A stretch of 64,000 nucleotides of DNA from Marisa cornuarietis (taxonomy: Eukaryota > Mollusca > Gastropoda > Architaenioglossa > Ampullariidae), in the NCBI GenBank assembly GCA_004794655.1, contig SMMW01000634.1, positions 1,088,501-1,152,500 on the forward strand, given 5' to 3'. Shown piece by piece: positions 10,863 through 22,067 of the stretch. Every line of letters begins with the position of its first letter. Positions within the stretch are counted from its first letter, which is position 1. The notes below the pieces were generated by a model. That model worked only from the letters and a program-made list of their open reading frames with translations, ran no database searches and was not told the DNA's origin. The translations under genes and the position numbers were made by a program.

Positions 10863-12312
10863 AAGAGAGTACTTAGGTTTTCAGGGAAAATTGTTTACTC
10901 TAATGTCGGTACAAGAAAACAATTTAAGTTTTTACTCTTTTCAAAGTATATTCAACAAGTGAGATTGATGAAAACGCTAACTGAGAGTCATTAACGATTA
11001 CTGATTTCAGGTTGGAGCCAGCTGACGAATGGTTCATTCACTTTGTATAAATTCCCTGGCGGTCATTTTTATATAAAAGACGAATGGAACTACAAAAGAA
11101 TAATTGACATTATAAGAAAAGATTTTCCTCCTTGTTTTGGTTGTTAATATATACTACTGTTTTTCCTGTTAACAATAAAAGTGTTCAACTATACATATAT
11201 ACAAAATCAATAAAGATCTGACGTGCTAGCATATTTAAATACAATTATAAAAGCACTAATAAAAAGACAGTAGGGCACGGGGTTTTCCAAAGTTTCTTTC
11301 AACATGTTCATGAAGAGCTGTTTCGAAAACTGTGCAGTCATTTACTGTGTTTAAAACTGAATCTCCAGTATTTGTGTAAAGTGCTATGAGCTCAACTTGA
11401 TGTTGGCTATTTCAATCACATCATATAAACATATTTTAGAGGTTTTAACCACTGTGGCACAAGCTTCATCATCTTCGTTGGACGGTTGCATCATTCACGA
11501 TGCTGCCATAAACTGGACTCTCCCTAAAGCTCGGTGGCAAAGTCTGTCAAATATGTCAGCTGTGTCCATCAACGTATAAAAGGCAGCGCACTATACTACC
11601 ATAGCTTTCTTAAAATAATGTGTGCTCATCTACGTGAATGTAAGCCAGTGTACACAGGCCTTTATTGTTACAATCAGTTCTCTGGGAACCTTAAGTGGTT
11701 ATAAGCCTGTGCCTCTATTTGCAGACAACGATTTCCTGAAAATGATTAATAAAGATATTTTGCATTGTATTTTGTCTTGTATTTTGTATCGTATTTTGTA
11801 TCCTATTTTGTATTGCCATTGCACGGCGTCTGAAGCCAAGGAGAAGGCCGGAAGAAGGAAGCAGAGGAGAATTTCAGTCTTTGTCAGTGATATATTAAAC
11901 GCGTCAGCTATATTAAACAAAAAAACACGTATTTATTAAGAAAGTGTTCTTAAGAAATTGCTTAACATCAATGAATTTTTTTAATTCATTACTTTGTTAC
12001 TTAAAGACATATCATTGTATAACTGATTATACATTTTTATTCTGTTTTAAACTGTTACAAAACATAATAATGAAAGTATGTCGTATCAATTATGCCCGAA
12101 CAAGCTCTAAGACTATTCACAACAAAGCATGATATGATAAAATTGCTCATACTTTTGATTCTGTAAACAATGCTGAAACAATTTATATAATAATAGTTTT
12201 TTTATTGAGTGGCAGGCATTACACCAAAGAAAACTGGCATAGTTTTTTCAAGAGTCTTGAGGAATTATGAAACGACAATACGACTTCAGAGACATTTAAT
12301 AAATAAAATCAA
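10863..12312. other. Unassigned AT-rich stretch with a short minisatellite
   Basis: No coding similarity recognised. At 11761-11817 there are about five imperfect ~10-11 bp units of the form GTATTTTGTAT. An open frame of 105 codons (11622-11939, plus) overlaps this array and has no recognisable domain, so I do not call it. Confidence 0.5.
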
Positions 12313-13165
12313 TTACTGGTGTTTGAATAATACTGTCTTTGTTAATTTGTGCCTCATGCTTTCTCCAACAAGGGTAATATTGGTGAGATGAATTGTATGA
12401 AATCGCCTCACACAAAGGAGCTCTGTACATACTAATTTAAGAAGTAGATGAAAGTGAACTTCAATTCCTTTGCTAGTATGAATGAAATGTTCAGTGAGTT
12501 CTGGAAACAAATCCCTTGTGGGCATATCAGTCAGCATTCTGGCCGCCACAATTTTCTCCCATTGACCAGGCTGCACTTTTTTAATGTTCACAGTTGACCG
12601 CAATACAGTTTCACAATGTCATATGATTTTAAGCACACAAACTGATGGCACAACTAGACCCCCTTTGTTTTTTAACTTTAAAAAACCAGATGGACACTCA
12701 AATGCCTGTCTCACTAATGCAGCTGCATATGTCTTACATAAAACCTTTGGAGCAATTTTCCTTACCACCCACTCAGAAATGTATTCTAAAATCCCATCCA
12801 CATAGCTACTAATCCCAACAACGCTTGCCATTTTTTGTTTTACTGGATGCCCATTCATCACTACTGCCACAACATTTACCCTGACATCATACAGCGAAGA
12901 AATACACGATAGCAACAACTGTGCTTGTACTTCAGCAGAAATACCATTAACTAAAAAATAAGCCAATGGCACCTTCCAAAGTCCAGCTAAACCTACTGCC
13001 ATTATTACCACAATAGCTTCTGTAGCCTCTGCAACAGGGGACTCGCTATCTAGGGATCCAGCTCCAAGATTAACAAACCCATCTCTTGGTTTTTGAGATC
13101 CTAGTCCAAGTGTTTTCTAATGGCCATGCCATCAATTAGAATACTGCAGTAGGAGTAAATGGTAG
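12313..13165 (-). pseudogene. P-element/THAP9-type transposase relic
   Basis: Two consecutive minus-strand open frames (13011-12619 and 12603-12313) are in the same frame, separated by one in-frame TGA. They encode the C-terminal half of a P-superfamily (THAP9-like) transposase. GLAGLWKVPLAYFLVNGI, VQAQLLLSCI and VNVVAVVMNGHPVKQKMAS match the RNase-H-like catalytic-domain start of this family. YISEWVVRKI and ALVRQAFECPSGFLKLKN match its C-terminal part, and the end SMRHKLTKTVLFKHQ plus stop looks natural. The block between QKMAS and the WVVRKI segment, usually about 200 residues with the remaining catalytic residues, is missing. Upstream, LIDGMAIRKHL and GFVNLGAGSLDSESPVAEAT can be read across a frameshift to about 13165. 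No THAP domain or terminal inverted repeats were seen. It is non-functional. Confidence 0.85.
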
Positions 13166-13605
13166 GTTCCTTCCGGGTCTTTTCTTCTTACATGTTTACA
13201 ACCTGCTTTGCTATCCCAGGCTTTGAAGAAATATTACTGAGCCATCTGAAAATTTTAAAATAATTAATATTTTTGTTTTCATATCTTGATGTTGCTGAAG
13301 TAATTATTTTTTATGCAGAACTTTTTAAAAGTAATTCTCAAACTGATGAAAAAACATTAAAAAAAATTTATTTTGGCATATGTACCTTTAAGTTGTTTAG
13401 CTCATTCTACCTATCAGCAACAAAAATATTTTAATGTTTTTCTTGTTTCTTTACTCATTTGCTTTTGCAATATATTTTTTGTGGGGCGTAACTCGACTTC
13501 TGCTGTCTCCTCGCTATACTCCCGTTATGTCGTCTGCTCGACCTTTTTCGTCTCCTTACTCAAGTCAATCCGACAAATGATATACAAAAATGAACAAAAT
13601 TTGTC
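13166..13605. other. Unassigned stretch
   Basis: AT-rich. An 82-codon open frame (13373-13621 plus) is low complexity and unlikely to be a gene. Confidence 0.3.
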
Positions 13606-13733
13606 CTCCCCCGAACCCTAACCCCAACCCCTAAACCTAACCCCAAACCCTAACCCATAAACCTAACCCTAACCCTAACCCCAAACCCTACGCCATTAAC
13701 CTAACCCTTACCTAAACCTAACCCTAAACATAA
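13606..13733. repeat. Degenerate interstitial telomeric repeat tract (CCCTAA)n
   Basis: About 20 units of CCCTAA or close variants (CCCCAA, CCTAAA) in one orientation, that is TTAGGG-type repeats on the minus strand. The metazoan telomere unit is TTAGGG. The tract is imperfect and internal, so it is an interstitial remnant rather than a chromosome end. It is duplicated at 26500-26628. Confidence 0.9.
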
Positions 13734-13747
13734 AAAATAATCATTTC

Positions 13748-13870
13748 CCTATCATTAAAGACAGTTAATAAATAATAATAATAAATAATAATAATAATGA
13801 AGTTAATTTGTATAGCGCTTTTCCCCACCATTTAAGGGAGGCTCAAAGCGCAATCAGACACAACACAACA
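13748..13870. repeat. (AAT)n plus conserved 'TATAGCGCTTTT' repeat module
   Basis: An AATAATAAT run is followed by AATTTGTATAGCGCTTTTCC and, 20 bp on, by AGGCTCAAAGCGCAATCAG. The GCGCTTT and AAAGCGC blocks are an inverted pair seen at the ends of many dispersed animal repeats. I cannot assign a family. Confidence 0.5.
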
Positions 13871-16133
13871 CAACACCAAGCCACGCCCAAATGGATCATA
13901 CCGGCTCAGTGACATAGCAACCAAGGGGGGGGGGGCAGCGGGGACAACCGCCCCCTCAATGAAAATACAGGAGGGGCAGGAATATCTGTTTGCCCCCCCC
14001 CAATATTTGAGACCTAATCCCTCACAAAATGCAAAATAAGTAAAGAAGAGAGAGTCAAGGGAATCGTAACTGCTGCTGCTGAGAATGTGGTAAGCCAGGT
14101 AGGTGGACCTGGTAAATGTCTCCCTGGCTTTGGCTGAGTGACCTGTCAGGGAGGTGCTCATAAATCGCGGTAGTCTGTCACCTTTCCTGGCTGTCCTTTC
14201 CCGTGCTCTGGTCATCCTGGAGGCAGGTGCCCTATAATCATCTCAGCTATCACCCTGCTCCCCATCACCAGTTCACAAGAAACGGTATCCCAACCTCTCC
14301 CCCCCCCCATACACACAGTTTAAAAAATACAAATTGGCAACTACAATTTTTTTCGGAGGCATCAAAGACAAGTGTTAGGGTTTATTGTAAGTTAACTGTA
14401 AGTTTATTATCACATTTAAAAGACATTTATGCACAATGCACACTTTTCAGATCATTAAAATACATGTTTAGTATTAAGGGGGAGCAGATAGCTTGATGGT
14501 TACTAGAACTTAATCCGAACGCAAAGACGCGCATGATGCCTGTTTCTGTATCAGTGATCGTAAAAGGTAAGTGAAAGTAGAGAGAGGAGGCGGTCATCAC
14601 CGTCACAAAAGCTGGCCCTGAGGTAAGTGGAGGCTCGAACACTTCATTCACCTCCGACAATCCGATAAGGGACAGTCCCTCGGTATTGTTTGCCATGCTA
14701 ATTGCAGGCTGTGTTGAAGCCTGAGCGAAGAAAGACCAGCCGGACAGTACATCAGTACATCAAGTGTGGTCTTCCGATCCCCTCCCCCATAGTGCTACCC
14801 CTTTTCTTTGGCTGCGTCATTTGACCAGCATAAAATTGAGTTGCTCAAATCTGAATGAAGATCTTCAAGGGGGCCACGTCATACTTTTCTTTAGAGAGAG
14901 ACTGGCATTATTGCTATCTACGACTCAGCGGGAAGTGCATAAGTAAAACAACACAAGGCACTCTTTTATCATCAACGACTGTCGCTGGTAACATACATTA
15001 CATTGGATATATGTGGGAATTTTATTGTACACATAACGTTGGAACATTCGCTGTGGAGGTCATCCGTGATTTACTGTGAATTCCCCTTCCCCTTCGACCA
15101 TTCAGGGAGCAGCTGGAGACATCTGTCAGTGTTCCATGTGAAGGAGGAGCCATGTAGTTAAGTAAAATCTCAATTTATTGTAGCCATCCGGGCCAGACTA
15201 TTCGCACACAACACTATCCCTCTTCGTGTGTTGCGTAATATCTGTCCTATCATTTTTATTTTACGTTGCATCTTCTTCGCATTCCTTATTAAGAGTATGT
15301 AATTGTTGAATTATACTCAGCATAAGTTATGTTATACTGTTTTGTCTGTATATATGTGTCTGTGTTTTGGTAGATGCCCATAGAAATCACCGAAGACGCA
15401 ATTTTTTTGGCACACTGACCTGCAAACCTTGATTATTATGATTAACAATTATTATTATAACGTTTATAGCATTTCTTGTGATTGTGTTAAACGGGGGAGT
15501 CATTGTTCAATTTGTTTTTTCTTGTTTGATGCTGCTTTGCCTTGAGAATAAAACACCGTGTCGTGATTCTACCACCGTGTACGTGCGTGCGTGCACGTAC
15601 CCCCCTCCTTGTTTACGTTACGTAATGTACGAGTGCCTTTGCCGTTCACTGTCAGCAGGGAGTTTGGCACCCCCCCCCACGCCGAACATCTTCCTACGCC
15701 ACTGCGGCCCTCTCCCCTCTCACAAAATAGCATAGACCGGCCTAAAGTTGGGCTACTGCTTATATAAACACAATACACTCCGCGCTCTTTTTGCCTGTAG
15801 TCTTGGCTACACTTGCTATGCAGCCGAAATTGAGGAAATCTTCGGTCTAGAAATCATAGAAGTCTGTGGGGCGACCTCCTAAGAAACAGGCATCCCTGAG
15901 ATGCGGGCTCCTAGGAAAGCTAGAAAGAGCTCGATTGTCAGTCACAAAACCGCAAACTATGCTTGTGCCTGGCTGAAAGGTGGAGAACCGGTCTCCTTAT
16001 GATGTTATAAGGCATCAACTGTACAGGGAGGGGGCCTCTTATACGATGCATTCGGGTCGAAGCTTTACAAAGAGTGATGGCAGTGTCTAAAAAAGACTTG
16101 GAATTTTGCACTGCCCATGGGCAGTCAGAAGGT
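13871..16133. other. Unassigned right part of duplication copy 1
   Basis: No gene recognised. It contains G11 (13926) and C-runs. Open frames at 13832-14215 (minus) and 14427-14696 (minus) lack known domains and splice-site support, and they appear unchanged in copy 2. Confidence 0.4.
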
Positions 16134-17204
16134 GGTCGCGCGTTCATTTTCTTCGTGGACAACATGCATAAAAAGTTAAAGGCCCGATAAAAACTCACGG
16201 AAACAACTGCAACAATTGTGACTGATCATGTTGTGACATAACTTAATCATTTGACAGTCAAGTGGGAGAGAAATTTTGCTTGTAACCGCTTTCATTGCAA
16301 TGAAATATCTTGGAATCAAAATGTCACAGGAACTGTCAGTGCACTATATGACACAGTCAAAGACGCGCGCTCCGCCATTCAACAATTAATAACCAAGGTT
16401 CAAAAACGACTGGTCACTTGACAAAGTCAGCGACATTAACAGCTGTCGACTTCAGTGGCCGAGTTCGAGGTGTCAAATTTCGGGTTGTCAGAACCACAAA
16501 GAAAGGCTGGCAACGGTTTGTGTGTGATTTACACGTGCTGACATTGAGTGGGATGGGCGAGATGTTTTCCCATTAGCAGGCGATTGCGTGTCTACAGTCA
16601 ACACCCGTCAGACGTCCGGTGAATGCTGTCGGTGTTCTGAAGGGAGATGGTCAAACCCTTTACTATACTACTTTACTCCTTTATTCACAATCCAAATGCT
16701 TATACATTTCAGTCTTTATTAACTCAAAAAAAATAAAAAGACCCTCAGCAGATTAGATCGATTTGTGAAGATATTACCAAGTATGGTGAACTAGATGAAT
16801 GGATATATATATATATATGTGGTTGGGTGGGTGTGAGTGTGGGGAGGATGGGAATGTGAATATGTATAGTACCGCTTGAAGGGTAAAGAATGTATGTGAA
16901 GGAGAGAGAGAGCGACAACAAGAGTGTGTTTATCCTATTTTTGCATCTGTCTTTATGCTTTAATTTACTTGACTTCATTTGCAGGTATACATGAAAAGGC
17001 TGGATGAAGGAAAGAATTAGTGAGTGACAAAAAATTAGCTTGTTTTTTTTTGTTAGCTATCATAAATCGACCATGTGAGTGTGTAATTGTTAGTGAGAGA
17101 TACTATATATATATATAGAAATGTGTGAATATGTATTTTTAATATCTCAATACTCCTTAGAGGGTGACAAAATAAAGAATCTTGAATCTTGAAAACATCT
17201 TTTG
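16134..17204. other. Unassigned single-copy stretch between duplication copies
   Basis: Unique to the inter-copy region. It has (TA) runs at 16804-16819 and 17103-17118. A 45-codon open stretch around 16440-16577 (plus; GVKFRVVRTTKKGWQRFVC) looks protein-like, but I cannot assign it. Confidence 0.35.
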
Positions 17205-17318
17205 GTGTATGTGTGTGTGTGTTGTGTGTGGGGGGTGTGTGTGTGTGTGATGTGTGTGTGGTGTGTGTGTGGTGTAGGTGTGTGTGGGTGTGTGGTGTGT
17301 GTGTGTGTGTGTGTGTTT
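17205..17318. repeat. Imperfect (GT)n/(GGTGT)n microsatellite
   Basis: A TG-rich array with GGTG interruptions, followed by GTTC repeats (17317-17334). Confidence 0.95.
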
Positions 17319-17450
17319 TCGTTCGTTCGTTCGTTTATTCATTTATCTGCATTTTGGATTCCTCGGATGAAACAATAAATAATGTTCTCCACTCAAATCT
17401 ACATCCCAGGACTATGACACCGACAGTGATGTGAAGGTGTTTCCGAGGAA

Positions 17451-17725
17451 AGGGGAAGCGTATAGCCGAGTGGTTAATGCGCTGGCGTCCGAACAAAGAG
17501 CACATAAGTTCAATACCCGATTAGAGCTGCAAAAGTTTCCCCAGTCGACCCAGCTGACGGGAATGGGTACCTGACTCAATAGAGGGTTAGGGAAGATAAG
17601 GCAGTGAGGGAGAGGAGATAGGCGCCTCCCTCACGCAAAGCTGCCCTAGAGAAAAGTGAGGTCTCTAACACCTCATCCCCCAACGACCTGAAAAGGTTAG
17701 GGGATGACCATTACCGCTACCCTTT
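17451..17725 (+). mobile_element. SINE-1, full-length tRNA-derived copy
   Basis: A ~275 bp element with a tRNA-like head. The A box is TAGCCGAGTGG (17463-17473) and the B box AGTTCAATACC (17507-17517), with family-level similarity to Ser/Leu-type tRNA heads. The body reads CCAGTCGACCCAGCTGACGG, GAGGTCTCTAACACCTCATC and CGACCTGAAAAGGTTAGGGG. The flanks TTCCGAGGAA (17441-17450) and TTCCAAGGAA (17726-17735) are a 10 bp target-site duplication with one mismatch. The same family occurs at 44314-44574 and, truncated, at 29958-30166. It is not a functional tRNA gene: the cloverleaf is interrupted and a long body follows. Confidence 0.9.
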
Positions 17726-18154
17726 TTCCAAGGAACAAGTCACCGTCGCCATTATTTGGAAACGGAAATGGAAATATTACGCAAGAAATGGAAACGAGGC
17801 TGCGCCTGACAGGCTGAGTTGCTTTGTTCTCCTGTGAATTTTTCCATTTTCTCGTGCAACTTCTTTGTTCTTCGTACCCATAGGTTTCTTATAGTTGCAA
17901 ATTGTATTTGTTTCTCTTAAGCTTTCCTCTGTTATTGTTTTATTATCTGTAATTGCCTCGCTTTTATGTTTTTGTTGCGGACTTTACTTTTAACGGTTAC
18001 ATTCTCGGCCATTACATAGATTTTATATCTGATTCTTTATCTCGCTTTCCTGTTGCCTGTTCTGTTTATCCTTCTCTGAAGTTAGCTCAACTTTAAATCC
18101 TTATCAGTTCTAATATCTTTTATCGTTTTCGTCTTACTGCATTTTTTTGAACTC

Positions 18155-19951
18155 GTGCTGCATTTTATTTTATGTCATAGAATTATGACAAGACAGTTTG
18201 TCTACTCGACAACTCAATTATCATTATTGAATCCCCTTGCAACTCTTCCACTTCCAGCCTATTTAGTTGACACTTTGAGAAGATTTTCCCTTTATTATGA
18301 TTCTATTAATGTTGACTGCCCATCGAAACAACAGATTCAAATCCGTCGCTATCGTGCTGGTCGCCGTAAACAGCGTCCTTTGAAAAAATCCATCACCTGC
18401 TCTGCTACTCGTAGTTATTCTGTCTCGTGCCCCCCTTCACCTGATTCTGAGTCTGACTCCGGTTTTGTGAAAGCTTCGCTGTGTGTCAACTCTTTGCTGA
18501 ATCATGTTTGCCCTACACAGCAGCATCAGCATCAGCGTGGACGTGATGAGAGTGAACCAGTTGGGTTGAATACCTTTACACCAAACCAACACGGTCGTCT
18601 GAGAACAGGAGACTGCCAAGTTTCCCGCACACGACAACTGAACACTCGCCTCCACGTTGGGCTTTTCAACGCCCAGTCTGTATCGTCTGCACAACAGTCA
18701 CTGAAGCGAGCTGAAATCGTAGAATTTCTCATGGACCGCCGCCTTGATATTTTCATCATCACTGAGACGTGGCTTAAACAGCGAGGTGACGAGAGCGTGT
18801 GTGTCGATCTTACTCCAGTGGGCTACTGCCTGAAATCTTTCCCCCGCCCTACACGTGGTGGTGGTATTGCTATAATCTACAGATCATCACTTGCCAAGTA
18901 CCTGTCTTTTACTACTGCCGTATCGTTCCCTCACACGTCTTTTGAATTTGTACAAGTCTCCTCTTCGGCTCCTCATTGCTCGATGCACCTGCTCTGCATC
19001 TACAGACCTCCTCCTAGCGCCAGGAACAAACTTACAGCCTCTACATTTTTCTCAGAATTCCATGATCTCTTTGATTATAGCAATGCACTAATTGGACCCG
19101 CAATTCTCATCGGAGATGTTAATGGACACTTCGACGACAGTTCTCACCCTGACACTGTCAAACTGTCCGAAATGTTGCACACCTTTCGTTTTGTCCAGTC
19201 CGTGTCGCAACCAACTCACAAAAGAGATCACATCCTGGACTGGGTCATACATCGACCTGATGACCAGTTAGTCCAGTCAGTTGATGTTTCTCACGATCTC
19301 TCATCTGACCACTACTCAGTACTAATCGAACTGGATCGCAAATGCCCATCATCAGCGCCAGTTTTCAGACCCACTCGGTCATTACAAAATGTGGATAGAC
19401 TAGCATTCAAAGCACAGCTGCAGATGGCGCTCCTCCAACCACCCTCTGCCGAGCAACTTGACTGTGTTTTGCGTAGAGTAGTTGATGACCACGCCCCAGT
19501 GTCTCGACGTCTGATGCGCCAGTCTAAATGTGCGCCATGGTATTCACAGATCCGCGTTGAACTCCGTGACCTGAAGCGCACGCGCCGGCGAGCTGAACGT
19601 GTTTGGCGGAAGACTGGACTCGCCATCCACAAAGAAATTTATAATGCCGCAAAGCGAAGCGTTGCAAAATGCATTTATGCGGCTAAAGCATCATATCTTC
19701 AGGGCCAAATAATTAACTGCACCTCCTCCAAAAAGCTCTTTGCCATCTGCACTCAAATGACTGGATCTAAGACAGCAACACCACTGCCCACTGCCTACCC
19801 TGCTTCACTGCTGCCGCAAGTTTTTAGTGATTATTTCACCAGCAAGATATCGGACATTCGATCATCTTTAGACTCTGTGTCGGCGCTTGACAGCATCTCC
19901 TGTGATGTCCTTCCAGGATGCTCCATGTCCAAGTTCCTACCAGTCTCTTAG
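18155..19951 (+). pseudogene. LINE-encoded apurinic-type endonuclease and start of reverse transcriptase (CR1/L2 group)
   Basis: A 598-codon frame. Residues 1-165 are a basic, low-conservation N-terminus (RRYRAGRRKQR at 64-74). Residues 167-392 form an exonuclease-endonuclease-phosphatase domain that would nick target DNA to prime reverse transcription. Its conserved residues are present: N172 in FNAQSV, E204 in ITETWL, Y283 in YRPP, D321 and N323 in GDVNGH, and D385-H386 in SSDHYSV. Residues 420-590 are the linker with KCAPWYSQ and YLQGQI. The frame ends at TAG 19949-19951, but reading on in the same frame gives the reverse transcriptase, so this is one ancestral ORF2-type protein cut by a nonsense codon. 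I place the start only loosely; an earlier or later ATG is possible. Confidence 0.88.
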
Positions 19952-19957
19952 ACCGAT

Positions 19958-20707
19958 GTGAAAGCGGTTATTCTAAAAGCTAAACCAACAACTTGCGAGT
20001 TAGATCCGATGCCCACAAGCCTTCTGCTCGATACTCTACTTCCTGCCATCACAAATATTGTAAATGTCAGCCTGTCGTCAGGTGTTTTCCCATCTTTGTT
20101 TAAAAATGCGGTGGTGAGGCCACTTCTAAAGAAATCCACGCTTGACGTCAATGTCCTGAACAACTACCGTCCAGTTTCCAACTTGTCTTTTCTCTCTAAG
20201 ATCATAGAGAAAATAGTTTTGACGCAGCTCTGGGCATACTTACAAGAGCACCATCTTATCCCACAAGTTCAGTCGGCGTATAGACCTTTCCACAGCACCG
20301 AGACCACTCTTATTAAAGTAACAACAGACATATTATCTGCTCTTGACAGTGGTGATGTCTCTCCATTAACCCTACTGGACCTGTCTGCTGCATTTGACAC
20401 TATAGACCACTCTCTGCTTCTTCACAGACTCCACACCTTCTACGGGCTTTCTGGACCTGCGCTCTCATGGTTCAACTCCTATCTCACTGATAGGACCCAG
20501 ACTGTGTTAGTTGATGGTCAGATATCTCGCCCTGCTTCGCTTTTCTGTGGTGTTCCCCAAGGCTCAGTACTTGGCCCAGTTCTGTTCATCCTGTATACTA
20601 AGCCCCTTTCATCATGCATCCGGTCTCACCAGGTTTCTCATCAATCCTATGCTGATGACACGCAGCTTTACTTTTCCACTCCGCCGGCTGTCTCACTCTG
20701 CTATTAG
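19958..20707 (+). pseudogene. LINE reverse transcriptase core (CR1/L2 group)
   Basis: A 249-codon frame continuing in register with 18155-19951. Reverse-transcriptase blocks in order: TCELDPMPTS (12-21), NNYRPVSNLSFLSKIIEK (68-85), QSAYRPFHSTETT (105-117), the motif-A region LLDLSAAFDTIDHSLL (139-154), CGVPQGSVLGPVLF (197-210), and the catalytic YADDTQLY (231-238). The aspartates are intact. A frameshift near 20690 then breaks it, and the thumb and C-terminal region continue in other frames. The enzyme would copy LINE RNA at the nicked target site; this copy cannot make a full protein. Confidence 0.9.
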
Positions 20708-22067
20708 CTCTCTAGAAGCTTGTATCAGCGATGTCCAGGGCTGGATGGTAAAAAAACAAGCTTAAACTAAATGATGATAAAACGGAAGCCCTCTTGTGCC
20801 ATAGAAGAAGACATCAACCTTCACTCGTCAGTCTGCCCAATCACATCAAGGTGGGCGACAACAACATCACCTTCACGTCATCCGTTAGGAATCTGGGATT
20901 TATTGTCACTGATGACATGACACTCGATAGACATGTAGCAGCTGTCTGTCGGTCTGCCTATTATGAGATTCGTAAGATCAGTGCCATCCGTCACATTCTC
21001 TCTACACACGCTACCAACACTCGCGTTTGTTCTTTCTTGACTTGACTACTGCAACTCCTTGCTGGCAGGCTGCCCCTCATCCCTCATTCAGAGACTCCAG
21101 AAAGTACAGAACTCCGCTGCACGTCTGACGCTTAGAGCTAGGAAACTGGACCATGCTACTCCTCTTCTTCGTTTTCTACACTGGCTACCCATCCGTTCTC
21201 GCGTTCAGTACGAACTGTGCTGTGTTTTAATTTCTTTGCAGGCTCCTCTCCTGACTATTTCTCTGAACTTCTCTTCCCTTACGTCCCAGCCAGACAACTA
21301 CGCTCCTCGTCTGATGACCCTATCCTCACTGTTCCTGTCACCAGAACAACAACATATGGTCACAGGATTTGGGGTTACTGTGCAGCAAAACAATGGAACT
21401 CTGTCCCTTTCCATATCCACCACCTTCCTACAACTGAATCCTTCAAATCTGCAGTGAAAACGCACCTCTTCCTTGAGCATTACTACTAACACATTCCACA
21501 CAATGCTAGTCCTTCTTACCCTCCCCCTTCCGCTTTTGCTACTTTTCTACCCATCTCCCTCTGCAGAATCACTATATTCTCTGTTCTTGTTACTTGGTGC
21601 CTCTTTGCGTTTTCTATATTTGTCTTCTTCTTGTCGTCAGTACTGTTGTTTATTCTTCCGTCCCTAGTATTCCATCCATGTAGTCCTGTTTTAAGCGCTA
21701 AGAATATGCTCTTTTGAGTGTGAGTATGCGCAATTTAAATTTTCATATATTATTATTATTAGCGACTGAAATCCTTGAAATAATTTGAAGGCCTTTGTAC
21801 AGCTGACACAACTGCTCATCTCCAATGACTAGTGCATTCAATTATAAGTACTTCGTGTTAAAAAAAACTAGGCTCTAGCACGTTCCATCATTTGCAGTGC
21901 AAATGCAGTTGTGCTGAGAATGATAGGTAATTGTAGTAATGTGTGACTGTAATGTTCGCACTGAAAAGGTATCTCTTTCGTAATATTTTAATAAATCGTG
22001 TTGTGTACACTTTCTGTAACTCGTAAATTTTAATTATGACGTAGATTTCAATTTGTCTCTGTTTTTC

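Larger units (their letters stand above)
8082..16133. repeat. Segmental duplication, copy 1 (~8.05 kb)
   Basis: This segment recurs in direct orientation at 20974-29028. The offset is 12,892 bp up to about 9270 and 12,895 bp afterwards, because of a 3 bp AAC difference in a short CAA/AAC run (9270 versus 22159). The only substitution I noticed is C at 15824 versus G at 28719; I did not compare every base. Left identity begins inside the L2 C-terminal coding region at TAAGATCAGTGCCATCCG. Right identity stops after AGTCAGAAGGTGGTC, where copy 1 continues GCGCGTTC and copy 2 continues into an L2 LINE (TCTCTACACGTG). The segment contains two L2 tails besides copy A, an RTE-A 3' end, a P-element relic and a telomere-like tract. 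Confidence 0.95.
17830..21757 (+). mobile_element. CR1/L2-group LINE copy B, most complete copy (inactivated)
   Basis: This copy has a putative 5' UTR (from about 17830, start uncertain), the endonuclease-bearing frame 18155-19951, the reverse-transcriptase frame 19958-20707, a C-terminal domain in further frames (20511-20765, 20794-21045, 21059-21457), and a 3' UTR ending in GAGTGTGAGTATGCGCAATT plus (ATT)n near 21750. Defects seen: one in-frame TAG at 19949-19951 between the first two frames, a frameshift near 20690, an A7 slippage near 20752, and a short deletion at TCTTTCTTGACTTGAC (about 21035). From 20974 it is identical to copy A because both belong to the duplicated segment. An intact C-terminal version is at 29028-29535. 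Confidence 0.92.

Noticed and set aside
13832..14215. 127-codon minus-strand frame (and copy at 26727-27110)
   Set aside because: No known domain; composition follows G/C runs; preserved only because the segment is a very recent duplication.
14427..14696. 89-codon minus-strand frame starting MANNTEGLSLIGLSE (and copy at 27322-27591)
   Set aside because: Looked mildly protein-like, but I found no family resemblance or convincing splice partners.
17451..17530. Possible tRNA gene
   Set aside because: A and B boxes are those of a SINE head; the acceptor stem does not close and a long body with TSDs follows. The same applies to 38590-38674 and 44500-44574.
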